From Paguma larvata (Eukaryota; Chordata; Mammalia; Carnivora; Viverridae): a stretch of DNA of 64,000 nucleotides. Within the stretch, counting starts at the first letter, position 1. Every line of letters begins with the position of its first letter. The stretch lies in NCBI GenBank assembly GCA_030068075.1, contig CM057826.1, positions 100,669,687 through 100,733,686 on the forward strand, read 5' to 3'. Shown piece after piece: positions 12,551 to 23,658 of this stretch. The translations under genes and the position numbers were made by a program. The notes beneath the pieces are model-generated. The model had not been told where the DNA came from. It made no database searches and saw nothing but the letters and a program-made list of their open reading frames with translations.

Positions 12551-12779
12551 TGGCCTGGGGTACTCGGTTTCAGAGGCCGGTGACAGGACATCACTGGAAT
12601 GCTCCTCCAGGGGAGACAGTGGGCTTCTGCACTCAACAGTGGACAGTATTTACGTGAGAAGGGAGAAAATGAAGGGAAACCAGTCTCTGTCAAGACTTCC
12701 CCCCTCTCTCATCTTGGTAGCTAAAATTATTTACTACTCATGCTTGAAGGGACTGGAGACTGTCTGATCCAACCTGCTC

Positions 12780-12880
12780 ATGTTATAGATGACGAAAATA
12801 AGAGCCAGAAACCAAGCCAGGCCTTACTTAGAGGTGTGCTTGTCACCAGAATCTGGGCCTCTGAGCCCCATTTCATGATT
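12780..12880 (-). repeat. MIR-like SINE fragment
   Basis: 'TTATAGATGACGAAAATAAGAGCCAGAAACC' and later 'CAGAATCTGGGCCTCTGAGCCCC' follow the reverse complement of MIR (TACAGATGAGGAAACTGAGGC ... TCTGACTCC). Diverged. Confidence 0.55.
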
Positions 12881-13713
12881 CCCATTATACCTTGAAACAG
12901 CAGTGCATAACCTAACAAGTCACCCAGTCAAGTCACTTGCTTTCCATCTTGAAATACCATTCAGTTTATTCCTTGTATCCCATTCTGACCCATGTCTCCC
13001 CCAAAGGCTACTGCATCACATCCCACTACCATGCCTGTGTTATTCGGAGGATTTCGGCACATGAGCACTTAGCACCTCGCACGCACCTCTATGCAGCTGT
13101 GGTACACTTTCCCTGCACCTGTTAAGACAATGTCACCAGAAGAGCCAGTTACCCATATCCAACTGCATAAATGTGCTCCAGGGTGACATGAAATGGCAGC
13201 ACCTGCCATCTCCCTTGCACTCCCCAACCTTATCTCCCCCTCCCTACTCATTCGAAGAGTGCTGTGTGTGGGATTTAACAGGCCACACTGATTTTCTGTT
13301 ACTTAAATTTACATTTCATGTTCTTAACTATGATATTATCAATTCAAGTTTTGTGCCTTCCTCACATATACCAAAAGTGTCACAAGGAGCTAAAACGAAT
13401 TCATCTTTTATAGATGATATGTACACGGGACTGAGAAGATAAGGTTGGAAACTGCACACTTTTCAGAACCTGAAAGTACACAATGCAGAAAGGATAGGAA
13501 GACTATGTCCGGCCATGCTAGACCTCGGTCCACCCTATCAGAGAGAAACAAATTTTCAGGGATGTACAAAAATATAACATAGCAGAGAGAGAACCAAAAA
13601 AAAACATGATAATCCCTCTTCAAAAAGTCAAACCCTTGATAAAAATGCCAAACCAAACCAAACCAAACAACAACAGAAACCAACTTTCTCTTCTAAAGTA
13701 AGTTTTATGAACA
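12881..13713. other. Unique intronic sequence with a short (AAACC)n run
   Basis: Includes CCAAACCAAACCAAACC at about 13650-13668. No gene is supported. The 91-codon minus-strand open frame (13408-13683) arises over A-rich DNA. Confidence 0.45.
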
Positions 13714-13730
13714 AACAACTTGAATTTTTC

Positions 13731-13945
13731 AGGCGTTTGGGTGGCTCAGTTAGTTGACAGTCTAATTCTTGGCTTTGGCTCAGGTCTCGATCTCACAGTT
13801 GATGGATTCGAGCCCCTCATCAGGCTCTGTGTTGACAACATGGAGCCTGGTTGAGATTGTCTCTCTCACTCTCTCTCTCTGTCTGCCCCTTCTCTTCTCA
13901 TGATCTCTCTCTCAAATATAAATAAATAAACATTTTTAGAAAAAG
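13731..13945 (+). mobile_element. CAN-SINE (feline type), full length with TSD
   Basis: The head AGGCGTTTGGGTGGCTCAGTTAG is followed by box B-like GATTCGAGCCCC, a CT-rich block and AAATAAATAAACATTTTTAG. Flanked by a perfect 12-bp duplication AACAACTTGAAT at 13714-13725 and 13946-13957. Confidence 0.93.
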
Positions 13946-14215
13946 AACAACTTGAATATTTGATACACGGATTTGATAAATTCATTCTTTTCTCAGGAAT
14001 AATTCACATCTGTTATTTATAGAACCACACTAGAACACAAAAAATATGGGTGAGACATTAAGAGGGCAAGACAGACACTTAAAAGGGCGAGTGAGGAAGC
14101 CTAGTGCTTTGTGCGTCTGAACAGTCATGCATCTTTGGTTTGTTTCTATTAAATTTCTTCATTAGCCTCATTGATACAGAGAGTCTCCTTACATATTTAG
14201 ACACATGCAACTTTT

Positions 14216-14424
14216 TATTTTGGTTTATCTATGCATTCTAAGAGAGAGAGACAGAGAGCATGAGTTGGGGAGGGGCCGATAGAGGGGGAGTGAGAGAATC
14301 CAAGCAGGCTACTCACTCTCAGTGCAGAGCCCAATGTGGGGCTAGAACTCACAAACCATGAGACCTGAGCTGAAATCAAGAGTCAAGAGTCAGACACTTA
14401 ACCAAATGAGCCACCCAGGCACCC
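14216..14424 (-). mobile_element. CAN-SINE (feline type) with TSD
   Basis: Reverse-oriented copy whose head ends 'GAGCCACCCAGGCACCC'. Flanks AGACACATGCAACTTTT (14199-14215) and AGACAAATACAACTTTT (14425-14441) form a 17-bp duplication with two differences. It lies head to head with the next SINE. Confidence 0.92.
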
Positions 14425-14457
14425 AGACAAATACAACTTTTAAAATAATACCAGCAA

Positions 14458-14678
14458 TTGGGATGCCTGGGTGGCTCAGTCTGTTAAGTGTCTGACTCTT
14501 GGTTCAGCTCAGGTCATGGCCTCATGGTTTTGTGGGTTCAAGCTCCACATCTGGCTCTGCACTTGGCAGTATGGAGTCTGCTTGAGATGCTCTGTCTCTG
14601 TCTCTCTCTCTCTCTCTCTCCTCCTCCCCCACTCGCTCTGTCTCTCTCAAAATAAACTTTAAAAAATTAAAAAAAAAG
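14458..14678 (+). mobile_element. CAN-SINE (feline type) with TSD
   Basis: Forward copy with head GGATGCCTGGGTGGCTCAGTCTG, a long CTCTCT block and an AATAAACTTTAAAAA tail. Flanks AATAATACCAGCAA (14444-14457) and AATAATCCCAGCAA (14679-14692) differ at one base. Confidence 0.93.
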
Positions 14679-14692
14679 AATAATCCCAGCAA

Positions 14693-15788
14693 AAACTTTG
14701 ACAACACCATATTTGATTTGCCACATCCACCACACCCAGCTAAAGGTCAAGAAGGCCAACTTATTTTGCAAGTCAGAATGGTTCGGCTCTACCTAAGTAT
14801 TCAGCTGATTTTCCTACCCTAGCAACCTAGTCAATGATGATTTAAGGCCCAAGATACTTTTTGCTCTGCAGAAGGCACCTCAAAAAGCTTAAGAGAAACT
14901 GAGTTGTCTATCAACAACACCTTAATTAACACTCAGAACTAATTTTGAAGTCTTTCTATCTGGTACAAAATTGTCAAACTGCTTTCTGAAGAGCCAGATT
15001 TGCTGACCTAGCACGGCTCCCAGCACTCTCTGGAGCTCACCCCACTTCAAAGCATTCCCAGTATAAGAAAAACACGTTTGATTCTTCAAGTCCTCATTTA
15101 GACTCGTCCCTTAATTAATTCTCTGAGCATGCATGACATCATCACCTCTTGGGAAGGCTTCCTTGGTGCAAGAGGCCTGAAAGACATATGTGGTTGATTT
15201 TCAAAGAGGTCTCTGCAGCCTGGCCTGAACAAGGTGGCCACATGGCAGTTCCTAGGCAGCAGGTGATCAGGGGGCTGGGAAGCACCTTGTGATCATTCTG
15301 TTAGGTGGAGCAATGACTCACTGGTAGGCCATCTGCACGGGAGATGAGCAACCGCAGAAGGTTTCCTGACAGACAGCCACTGGGAGGTAGTACCTGCTGA
15401 AGGAAGTGGCTAACAGCTGTCCCACTAAGTTCAGGAGTGTGGAGATATGGCTACTCTGACAAGGAGAGATTGCACAACAAAAATACACCACAAGAATCAT
15501 CTTGTAATTAAAACACCTAGATACCAATGAAACATCTAGACATAGAATGACATAAGGGCAGTGAAGACAGCAGTGGTTTCAAAGACTACTTTAAAGCAGG
15601 CACTCTCACCAGGAAGAAGATACTAATGGATTTGCCTCTTGACTGCTTAGTAATTCAGAAAAATGGTAGACATCCTCCAACTTGCTTAACAATTGTTGAT
15701 GAACTATACAATTTTACAATTTCTAAAATATAACAAGAAACTAATTTTAAAAAAATTCCTGTTCCCAGTTATATACCTTCAGCCTGGA
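14693..15788. other. Unique intronic sequence
   Basis: No repeat identified. Open frames are short and unsupported. Confidence 0.45.
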
Positions 15789-15792
15789 AACA

Positions 15793-15803
15793 GATAGATA
15801 GAT

Positions 15804-15847
<44 letters not shown>

Positions 15848-15848
15848 G
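15793..15848. repeat. (GATA)n microsatellite
   Basis: About 13 GATA/TAGA tetranucleotides with one interruption (GATATAGATA) near the 5' end. Confidence 0.95.
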
Positions 15849-15852
15849 GAGG

Positions 15853-15970
15853 CTGACTCATTTATTTATTTGGCCTGAGGCTTGATGTACGGTTCAAACA
15901 CATGAACTGTGAGATCATGACCTGAGCCAAAATCAAGAGTTGGATGCTTAACCAACCAGCCAGGAGCCCC
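15853..15970 (-). mobile_element. CAN-SINE, tail-truncated
   Basis: Reverse-oriented SINE head and box B region ('ATGAACTGTGAGATCATGACCTGAGCC', ending 'CCAGCCAGGAGCCCC'). The CT-rich 3' portion is missing; a short TTTATTTATTT sits at the truncated end, next to the GATA array. Confidence 0.85.
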
Positions 15971-16184
15971 AAGTCTGGCGATTTTTAAGGTATTGACAAA
16001 TCGCATAACAAATAGAAATAGGATACTTTTAAACCACTGTAACTTTAAGGGTGAATTATCTGTGGATCAGGGATTTTTTCTCTGTTGTCCAAGAGCCAAG
16101 AACCTAAACTGAAAGTATCACAAACGAACACCATTTACAACTGCAAATATCTGCCCTCTAAGAGTTTCAAATTTTGCCATATAT

Positions 16185-16740
16185 CAAAATACTAACATTG
16201 CACTCATCCTTCAGGGCCTGGTTAAATCCAACTCATCTCACCCAGTGCTCAGTCCCCAACACAACCACATGCCCAGGTCCCCACTACCAGTCCTCCTTCC
16301 AAACTCCCATGGGCTTTGGCTCCACCACTGAGAAATTCCACCAAAGGCACGAAAACTCCACTCAATCTTCTACAGCTCAACTCTACTCTCCCACCGCTAT
16401 CTTTACATGACCCTCAACCAAGCTTCTCTGCCATCTATGCTCTGTGGAAGTACTGTTCCCAGTACACTCATTTCCCTGGGCCCTTACCTTTTCCTCAAGC
16501 ATGTCGATAGCCTTCGCTTTCAATTCATGACCTCAGATCTTAAACGAGCTAATGCTTTGAAGCAATCCTACCACATTTACAGCTCCATTCCTGTTCTCCA
16601 AGACCATTTGACTTTCTTCTCTACTCGACTCCCATATAACCCTGCCAACTGTTACTCAGGGGTCTCATAATGCATTGAGAAAAGTGAAGTTATCAAATCC
16701 ATTAAACTACCTACTTTTTATCAGGCAAATTTATTGACAG
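16185..16740 (+). mobile_element. L2 LINE, 5' part of ORF2 (fossil)
   Basis: CT-rich sequence with a codon-like texture in the plus orientation. 'CATTGAGAAAAGTGAAGTTATCAAATCCATTAAACT' at 16674-16709 follows the L2 segment 'ACTGAGAAAATTGAAGCCATCAGA...'. It is interrupted by an antisense L1 and appears to continue from about 17205. No intact reading frame. Confidence 0.55.
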
Positions 16741-16784
16741 CAGTGATATGGAAAGGGGACATTTAAAAATGAAACTTCTCATTC

Positions 16785-17200
16785 TCTTGAGGTAAATACA
16801 GATTCATGTGTGGTAGTAAGAAATAATACAGAGAGATCCCACGTATGCTTTGCCTAGTTTTCATCAACAGGAATGCTTCACAAGACTATAGTATAGAATA
16901 AGCATCAGTACAATGACTTTGGCACAGATACAGAACATGTCCATCAGCGGAGGATCCCTCATGTCACTGATTTAGAGACACGGTTACTTCTCTCCCACCT
17001 CCCCCTCCTAAAGCCCTGGGAACCGCTCACCGGTTCTCCACTTCTGCAAGTGTGTCACTTTGAGAATGGTATATACAAATGGAATTATACAGCATGCTTT
17101 TTTTTTTATGCAATCTAATTTCCTGGAGATTCACCCGGGCTGTCATCCCCATCAATAGTTCATTCCTTTTTGTTGTTGTATAGTATTCTATGCTCTAGAC
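16785..17200 (-). mobile_element. Old L1 LINE 3' end, antisense, inside an L2
   Basis: Matches the reverse complement of an L1M-type 3' end: 'CAGATACAGAACATGTCCATCA', 'GGATCCCTCATGT', 'CTCCCACCTCCCCCTCC', 'TATACAAATGGAATTATACAGCATG', 'CTGGAGATTCACCCGGGCTG', 'AATAGTTCATTCCTTTTTGTTG'. The surrounding L2 order suggests insertion into it. Confidence 0.85.
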
Positions 17201-17204
17201 CCAC

Positions 17205-17700
17205 TTTTACATCCTTTCTTGCTTCCTTCCTCCAATGACAAGAGAGGAAGTGTCCCTTCTTCCATAAAAAAAAAAAAAAAAAGCCAGCCTCTGACATGCA
17301 CTCTGTATACTTTTCCAGGTTCCTGCCAAAGCACTTCCATTTGGCTTTCTTCAGTATCATTCTCAACACCTGACAAACAGGCTCACACGGACTCTACTCT
17401 AAGAGGTCTCCTTCTACCCCTCAAACCTTTTCAGCTCCCACCAATATGTCTAGTCCCTTTCACGCCAGCACTTCTCAAGACAGCTATCTACACTCAACTG
17501 TCTACCCACTAGCTACCTCCCATTTCTTAACTACCGTTTGCTCTTACCCCACTCCACCCTAGCTTTTTGTCCCACTTCGCTGCTGTCCCCAAGGTTATCA
17601 GTGACTGTACTGCCGAATCCAATAACCATTTTTGGGCATCTTCCCTAGGTAGAGCTAATCCTTTCCTTCTCAAAATACAATTCTCTCTTTTTGTGATTCC
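17205..17700 (+). mobile_element. L2 LINE, ORF2 continuation (fossil)
   Basis: 'CCAAGGTTATCAGTGACTGTACTGCCGAATCCAATAACCATTTTT' (17590-17635) matches the L2 ORF2 segment that precedes the reverse-transcriptase DLSAAFD box. The start resembles 'CTTCCTGTTACAATGGAAGAGG'. An A18 run (17266-17283) interrupts it. No functional protein. Confidence 0.7.
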
Positions 17701-17744
17701 TCAGTCCTGACATACCCAGTTTGCAAATGGAAATTACCACATTC

Positions 17745-18235
17745 TATTTCTTTATTAAGACCTATGTCTCTGTCAGGCTTCCCCAACTCAGAAAGTGCCA
17801 TGATGCCACTTACTCTTGTATAGCTGTACACACAGGCAATGGACCTGTAAGGACCATGCTAGTCCCCCCGGGCCCCACCCTGTCCCCAACAGCGGCACCA
17901 GGCTGGCATTTGGCTGTGACCATGTGACAGAATTCTGACAGAAAGAATGTGAATGGACAAGAAGAATGTGTCTCTTCTAGACTGGGACTTTGAAGAAGAT
18001 GGAAAGCCTTCTTCTCTGTTTTTCTACTCCTATCATCCAGGAGCATGGTGTATTAAGGCCACAGGGAAGAACAAAACCAGAAGATGGAAGAAGTGTGTGT
18101 CAATGACTCAGCATGAGGAAGACAGCTGCTGCTAACCAAAAATATGTACATGATCAGGAAATAAATGAGCATTGTGTTAAGCCACTGATAGGTTTTGGTT
18201 TGCTTGTTATGGCATTCTAACATACATCATCATTG
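17745..18235 (+). repeat. ERVL-MaLR (MLT1-like) solo LTR
   Basis: LTR signature of the mammalian MaLR group: 'TGACCATGTGACAGAATTCTGACAG' in the middle and 'GGAAATAAATGAGCATTGTGTTAAGCCACTGATAGGTTTTGGTTTGCTTGTTATGGCATTCTAACATAC' at the 3' end. An old endogenous retrovirus-like element; only the LTR is present and no coding region is seen. The 5' boundary is uncertain. Confidence 0.75.
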
Positions 18236-19459
18236 TACAGGCCTTCGTTGGATGAAATTATCAACAGAAAAAAATCTAGGGCATCAAGGAGAACATTCAG
18301 GAGCAATATTTACTAAATACCAAGGTTACCGACTAAAAAAAAGTCTTATTTTATGTAAAATAAAGGTCGCTTTAATCTGAATTCTTAGTCTTGCCCAGTA
18401 AGCTAAGGAGGCCTCTAGGATGGGAAACCCATTAAGCTCTACACAGCACTGAAACACAATGGCCTCCAGGTTAATTTTAAAGAAAAAAAATGCTTTTTAG
18501 GATAGGGTTGTTTGTTTTTCCTTTCTGTCTTGAAGTAAAATTCATTCTGAAATGCTTTTAAAATTTTTTCAGATGTTATTCCAAACTGATTACCACAGTC
18601 CAAGAAAGAAAAAATGCCCCAGTATTTCCCCCAAGATAGAACACCACTATGCTGTGTTACAAATTCCAGTTTACGCTATCTACAAAGTTGGTTTATTATT
18701 ATTAGAAGCAACTTACAAACATATATAGATTCCTTTGTTTTACATTCCAAACAAGCCAGTATGTTTTGAAAAACACAACTTTCTTCATAAGAAAAAGAAT
18801 CCTGCCTTTTTTGACCAATAGGGTTCCAATATGTACCACAGTTGTGAAATTCAGGACCACCGTTCAGGACACTCCTTCGCATATCAAGAAGCCAAGACTC
18901 AAGATCCTGAGCTTTTGTCCTTCATTGTGCAGCTTCCTCGCTGTGAACTGTCAAGCACGTTACCATGTACTTATGTCTAGATTTAAGGGTCTGTATAATA
19001 ATTAGAATAACGCTCCTCTTACCCATCAGGGGGTTCCCAAAGCTCAGTCAGTGTTTACATGACGCTTCTGGGTGCCTATTTAGCAAGTTGCAGGCCATAA
19101 AGACAGAAAATAGCTTTAGTCTAAAAAAAAAAATTTTTTTTTTTAAATTCAGGCAGGGTTGAATACAGTCAACTTTGTGTTTGTTGTTTAAAAGCTAGCC
19201 CTGGGGAAAAAATAAGTACTGATGGTTTTTTCCCTTAATCTAATACCCTTAGGTAATTCTAAATTTTAGTTAGGAAAGAAAATGCCAAAAGTTCAACTAT
19301 GGATATCTATACATGGTGGACTTAAGGGCTTCTGGATTTTTTTCCTCTTCATTTTCTGATTTGTCTTAAAGAGATATCACTGTTATAATTAAAAAATAGG
19401 TAAATGCAAATATTTTGGTGTAAAGATTGTTGAAAAAAAGAGAGAGAGAGAGGCTAATT
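18236..19459. other. Unique intronic sequence with an A/T palindrome
   Basis: AT-rich. Contains a perfect A11T11 palindrome (19123-19144) and a short GA run at 19438-19453. A 68-codon minus-strand open frame (18676-18882) has no splice support. Confidence 0.45.
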
Positions 19460-19469
19460 ATGACAAACA

Positions 19470-19905
19470 GAATTATTGGTCCCAATTCTTTGCTCCCCTG
19501 CAGCAGTGTTATACATCTGCAACTTGGCCTAGGTATCGTGTGGGTACAGCATGCTTCTACCCCTTGACTCTGGGCTTGACCATGTGACTTGCTGTGGCCA
19601 ATAGAAAATTAGCAGACATGATGTCCACAGAGGCTTGAAATGTGCCTGAGCTGATGGATATGCACTCTCATGCTCCTGTCTTTTACCAGAACATGATGCC
19701 TTGGGTAGGTGCTGCTGGTCCAAGAAAGAAGAAAGACACATTGAGCAAATCTGGACTCAAACAGCATCCTAGAACCAATCCCAGCAGAGCCCAGACAAAA
19801 GTATCCAAAACCCCTGACTTGCAACCATGTGACTAAGAAATACTTGTTGGTCAATGAAAGTTAGTAGTTACACAATACTGTCACCAACTGATAAACTACT
19901 TAATG
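19470..19905 (+). repeat. ERVL-MaLR (MLT1-like) LTR, diverged
   Basis: Shows the MaLR middle block 'GGGCTTGACCATGTGACTTGCTGTGGCCAATAGAAAATTAGCAGACATGATG' and a 3' block 'GTGACTAAGAAATACTTGTTGGTCAATGAAAG' corresponding to the LTR AATAAA/Lys-box region. No internal retroviral sequence. Confidence 0.65.
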
Positions 19906-20149
19906 CCTCAGGAAAACTCTGTGGCAAAAAATGTCTCATGGATTCAACTGCAGCGTATAAAAGAAGGCCATAACATCTTTCATGTGCCCATTAATAAAGG
20001 GAACCCAGTCAACGATGATCCCAGGAATTGTCTTCTTTCCTCATGTTAAGTATACAATTATTTCATTACATTTATAGCAAGACCTGCGAAGCAAGCAAGG
20101 CCATGAGACCATTCAACAATGGGATTTCACATTAAAAACATATTGTGCA

Positions 20150-20390
20150 CCTATGTCAATATTACAACATATTCTTTTACTACATGATATTTTATGTTTA
20201 CAATTATTTTCCATTTTATGTGTATAATACGTTTAGCCCATATCTTTTGCCAGGTATTTAGATGATATGCAATTTTAACTATAATAAATGGTGCTGATCT
20301 AACTATTATTACTTCTCTGCACACATTCACAACTATTTCCTTGTGACAAAATGTGAGCAACACAAAGGCTGAGTTAACGAATGTGCGATT
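20150..20390 (-). mobile_element. Possible old L1 fragment
   Basis: 'GCAATTTTAACTATAATAAATGGTGCTGATCTAACTATTATTACTTCTCTGCACACATTC' resembles antisense L1 3' sequence of the 'TTGCTATTATAAATAATGCTGCAATGAACA' type. Very diverged. Confidence 0.35.
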
Positions 20391-20574
20391 GTTTAATTAT
20401 TAATTAATTGTATAGTTTTATTTTACTTTTGTAATTAAGGGACAAGTATCTCCATGGATTTCGTCAGCCAAGGATTCCAAATGAGCAAGATTTTCCCACC
20501 TAGCATTCACTCCAATTAATCCTGCTGGAGTTTACTAGAAACCTACTGGGTACCTACTGCGTTAGGAACAGGGC

Positions 20575-20850
20575 GTTATTTACAAGAATGGACTCTGGAG
20601 CCACAATGCTCAGATTCAGATCTTGGCTCTGCTGTTTGTGAACACCACAACTCTGTGCAGTTGAGTCGAACTATCTCCTCCTCAGTGTTTTCACCTGTAA
20701 AATGGGGATAAGACTGCCTCCCTCACAGGAGGATAAAGAAGTTTAAAAACAAGTAAGTCAATAAATGTAATTCCCTAAAAACAGTGCAGGCTACATAGTA
20801 GGCTCTCAAGGTTAGCTCTCATTACTATTAGTGGTAAGTAGATGAAAACA
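20575..20850 (+). repeat. MIR SINE, near full length
   Basis: Clear colinear match to the MIR consensus: 'GAATGGACTCTGGAGCCACAATGCTCAGATTCAGATCTTGGCTCTGCTGTTTGTG', 'AACTATCTCCTCCTCAGTGTTTTCACCTGTAAAATGGGGATAAGACTGCCTCCCTCACAGGAGGATAAA', then 'ACAGTGCAGGCTACATAGTAGGCTCTCAAGG'. The best MIR in the window. Confidence 0.92.
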
Positions 20851-20854
20851 TCAT

Positions 20855-21460
20855 AGATTTTCCTCTCAAAAAATGAAGTTCAATGAAACTTATCAAGGAT
20901 AATTGAATGTCAAAAGTTTTAAGCTATAAGCCTTCACCGCATCTTTGTTTTAAAGAAAGCAATGAAAAATTGCCGAAGAAAAGAGTCTTTTAGATTAAAA
21001 CAGAGTTAAGCAATAGGAAGATGGCTGGTCATTATGTTACAAAATATATCAGGTACAAATTTCTGATGGCAAAACCAGTTTGACTTAATTAAGTTTAGCA
21101 ACAAGTATATCCCAAGGTACGATCACATGTGATAATTCATAGTTGCCTATAACTAATAGAAACTCTTCAAGATCGGAAATGACGTTTTCTTTCTGCTCCA
21201 ACCCAACACTGGCACAGTGTCTGAAACAATGTAGAAACTCAATGGATAAACGATCCAAACTGATGTTCAGAAGCCCAAGTTCTTCATCAAGTGCAAATAT
21301 ACCAAATTCAATTCATGCGGCACAAAATATTCATAGCCACCTATGGCTGTGCTAAATGCTTTGCATAAATTCTTTCATTAAATCCTCAGCGAAGCTATTT
21401 AGAGGACCAATTAGAATGTCTTCTTCATATTTCAATAAAACTTACAAGCAACTGTTTTTA
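20855..21460. other. Unique intronic sequence
   Basis: AT-rich. 'GGCACAGTGTCTGAAACAATGTAGAAACTCAAT' near 21210-21244 may be a MIR or L2 tail, too short to call. Confidence 0.4.
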
Positions 21461-21474
21461 AAAACTGATGTTCA

Positions 21475-22772
21475 AGCCTCTTTAACAAATGGTGCTGGGA
21501 GAACTGGACAGCAACATGCAAAAGAATGAAACTAGACCACTTCCTTACACCACTCACAAAAATAAACGCTAAATGGATAAAGGATCTGAATGTGAGACAG
21601 GACACCATCAAAATCCTAGAGGAGAAAGCAGGAAAAAGCCTCTTTGACCTAAGACGCACCAAATTCCTACTTGACACATCTCCAAAGGCAAGGGAATTAA
21701 AAGCAAAAATGAACTACTGCGATCTCATCAAGATAAAAACTTCTGCACAGCAAAATAAACAACCAACAAAACTGATAGGCAACCAACGGATTGGGAAAGG
21801 ATAATTGCAAATGACATATCGGATAAAGGACTGGTATCTAAAATTTATAAAGAACTAACCAAACTCCACACCCAAAAAACGAATAACCCGGTGAATAAAT
21901 GGGTGGAAGATTTGAATAGACATTTCTCCAAAGAAGACATTCAAATGGCAAACAGACACGTGAAACGATGCTCAAGATCACTCATCATCAGGGAAATACA
22001 AATCAAAACCACACTGAGATACCACCTCACACCAGTCAGAGTGGCTAAAATGAACAAATCAGGAAACTATAGATGCTGGCGAGGATGTGGAGAAACAGGC
22101 AGCCTTTTGCACTGTTGGTGGGAATGCAAACTGGTACAACCACTCTGGAGAACTGTGTGGAGGTTCCTCAAAAAAATGAAGATAGACTTACCATATGACC
22201 CAGCAACAGCACTGTTAGGAATCTACCCAAGAGATCCAGGATTGCTGATGCATAGGGACACATGTACCCCGATGTTCATAGCAGCACTTTCGACAATAGC
22301 CAAATCATGGAAAGAGACTAAGTGTCCATCAACTGATGAATGGATAAAGAAGCTCTGGTATATATATACAATGGAATACTATGCAGCAATGAGAAAGAAT
22401 GAAATCTGGCCATGTGTGGCAACATGGATGGAACTGGAGGATATTGTGCTGAGTGAAATAAGTCAGGCAGAGAAAGACAGATGCCATATGTTCCCACGCA
22501 TAGGTAGGCTTTGGAAGACCTAGCAGAGAACCAGGGGGGAGGGGAAGAGAGGAAGGGGGAAAAAAAAAAGCCACAGAGAGGGAGGAAGACATGACGTGAG
22601 AGACTCTCAAAGAATAAGAAAGAACTGAGGGGAGAGATGGGTGTGGGAGAGGGGAGAGTGGGTGGTGGGCACAGAGGAGGGCACTTGTTGGATTGAGCAC
22701 TGGGTGTTGTATAGAAACCAATTTGACAATAAACTATTAAAAAAATAAAATAAAATAAATAAATAAATAAAT
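21475..22772 (+). mobile_element. Young 5'-truncated L1 LINE with TSD
   Basis: A 1.3-kb L1 3' end with a long A-rich tail (AAATAAATAAATAAATA). Flanks AAAACTGATGTTCA (21461-21474) and AAAACGGATGTTCA (22773-22786) form a 14-bp duplication with one difference. It carries the C-terminal part of ORF2 and a G-rich 3' UTR with the carnivore-type 'GAGCACTGGGTGTTGTATAG' near its end. It is sense on the plus strand, so antisense to MAST4. Low divergence suggests a fairly recent insertion. Confidence 0.95.
21526..22523 (+). pseudogene. L1 ORF2 C-terminal remnant (frameshifted)
   Basis: Two open segments in different frames cover the end of the L1 ORF2 protein: 21526-21804 (begins [16 protein letters not shown]) and about 21891-22523 (contains the Cys-rich [18 protein letters not shown], then GIYPRDPG and [13 protein letters not shown], ending at a natural stop). 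The endonuclease and reverse-transcriptase domains were never inserted, so it cannot mobilise itself. A frameshift lies between about 21760 and 21890. Confidence 0.9.
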
Positions 22773-22786
22773 AAAACGGATGTTCA

Positions 22787-23643
22787 TGAGATTCTTTTAA
22801 GCTCTCTCTCCTAAGAGCTAATAAAACTTTTTTTTAATTATATAACCTGACACTCAATTATATAGAATAAGTGTACCCAAAAATAATAAAGTGTATACAA
22901 TAAGAGAAAATAAAATAAAGTGTATATATATATAGCACACTAAATATTTAAGAGTAGAATTGCTAGAGCTATTGAGATTATGAAATGGGAATCAACTCCA
23001 GACTTTTTTTTTAAAGCTGTACGCCAAATTTCATGATTTGGGTCATTTATCTGCATCAAGAGCTATACTCCTACATTGTTTTTTTAAAAAAATGCTACCC
23101 CTCTAGCAAAAAATTGGAGAGAATAATTACTGCCCCTCCTTCTGGACAAAAATAGTATAACCAAAGTAAGTAAGTTTCCTAAGTGAAATGAGTAAGGAAA
23201 GCGATGAGTCTTTTAACCATTAAGATTTAATTTCTCTACAAAATAAGGGTTGGAATAATAATGTTTAGGATCTCCCACTTAAAAAAGCAAATAGTCTGAA
23301 TCTATAAAAGGAAAGCAAAGAAAAATATCCTTACAAGCATTCAAAGAGTATCAATACAACTCAATATGAGCATTTGCCTAAACTTAGTGAAGTGTAACAG
23401 TTTTGATGAATTTCTTCCCTTTGGCCTGAGGTCAATTTCACTCTGCAGTAAGCCACAATGGGTCAAATGTTCCAGACTCTACTGAGCCTATGCCAGCATC
23501 CTTGCTGTTCCCAGAAATTTATCCCGCAGAGGTCAAAACCCATAATTCTCCAAAAAATGTGAATAACTCAACTTATTTTTCAGACCATTTAAGAACTGGC
23601 AGAGAAAACTGTCATATACAGAGAAAACTCTGCTTTGGAGTTT
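22787..23643. other. Unique AT-rich intronic sequence
   Basis: Contains a short TATATATATA run near 22922-22934. No gene or named repeat. Confidence 0.45.
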
Positions 23644-23658
23644 AAAAAACAGTTTCTC

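Noticed and set aside
17745..18235. Possible retroviral coding sequence next to the MaLR LTR
   Set aside because: No gag, pol or env-like frame is present; only LTR sequence is recognisable.
18676..18882. 68-codon minus-strand open frame
   Set aside because: No splice signals at its borders and no family resemblance.
22329..22721. 130-codon minus-strand open frame
   Set aside because: Antisense of the L1 ORF2 end and 3' UTR.
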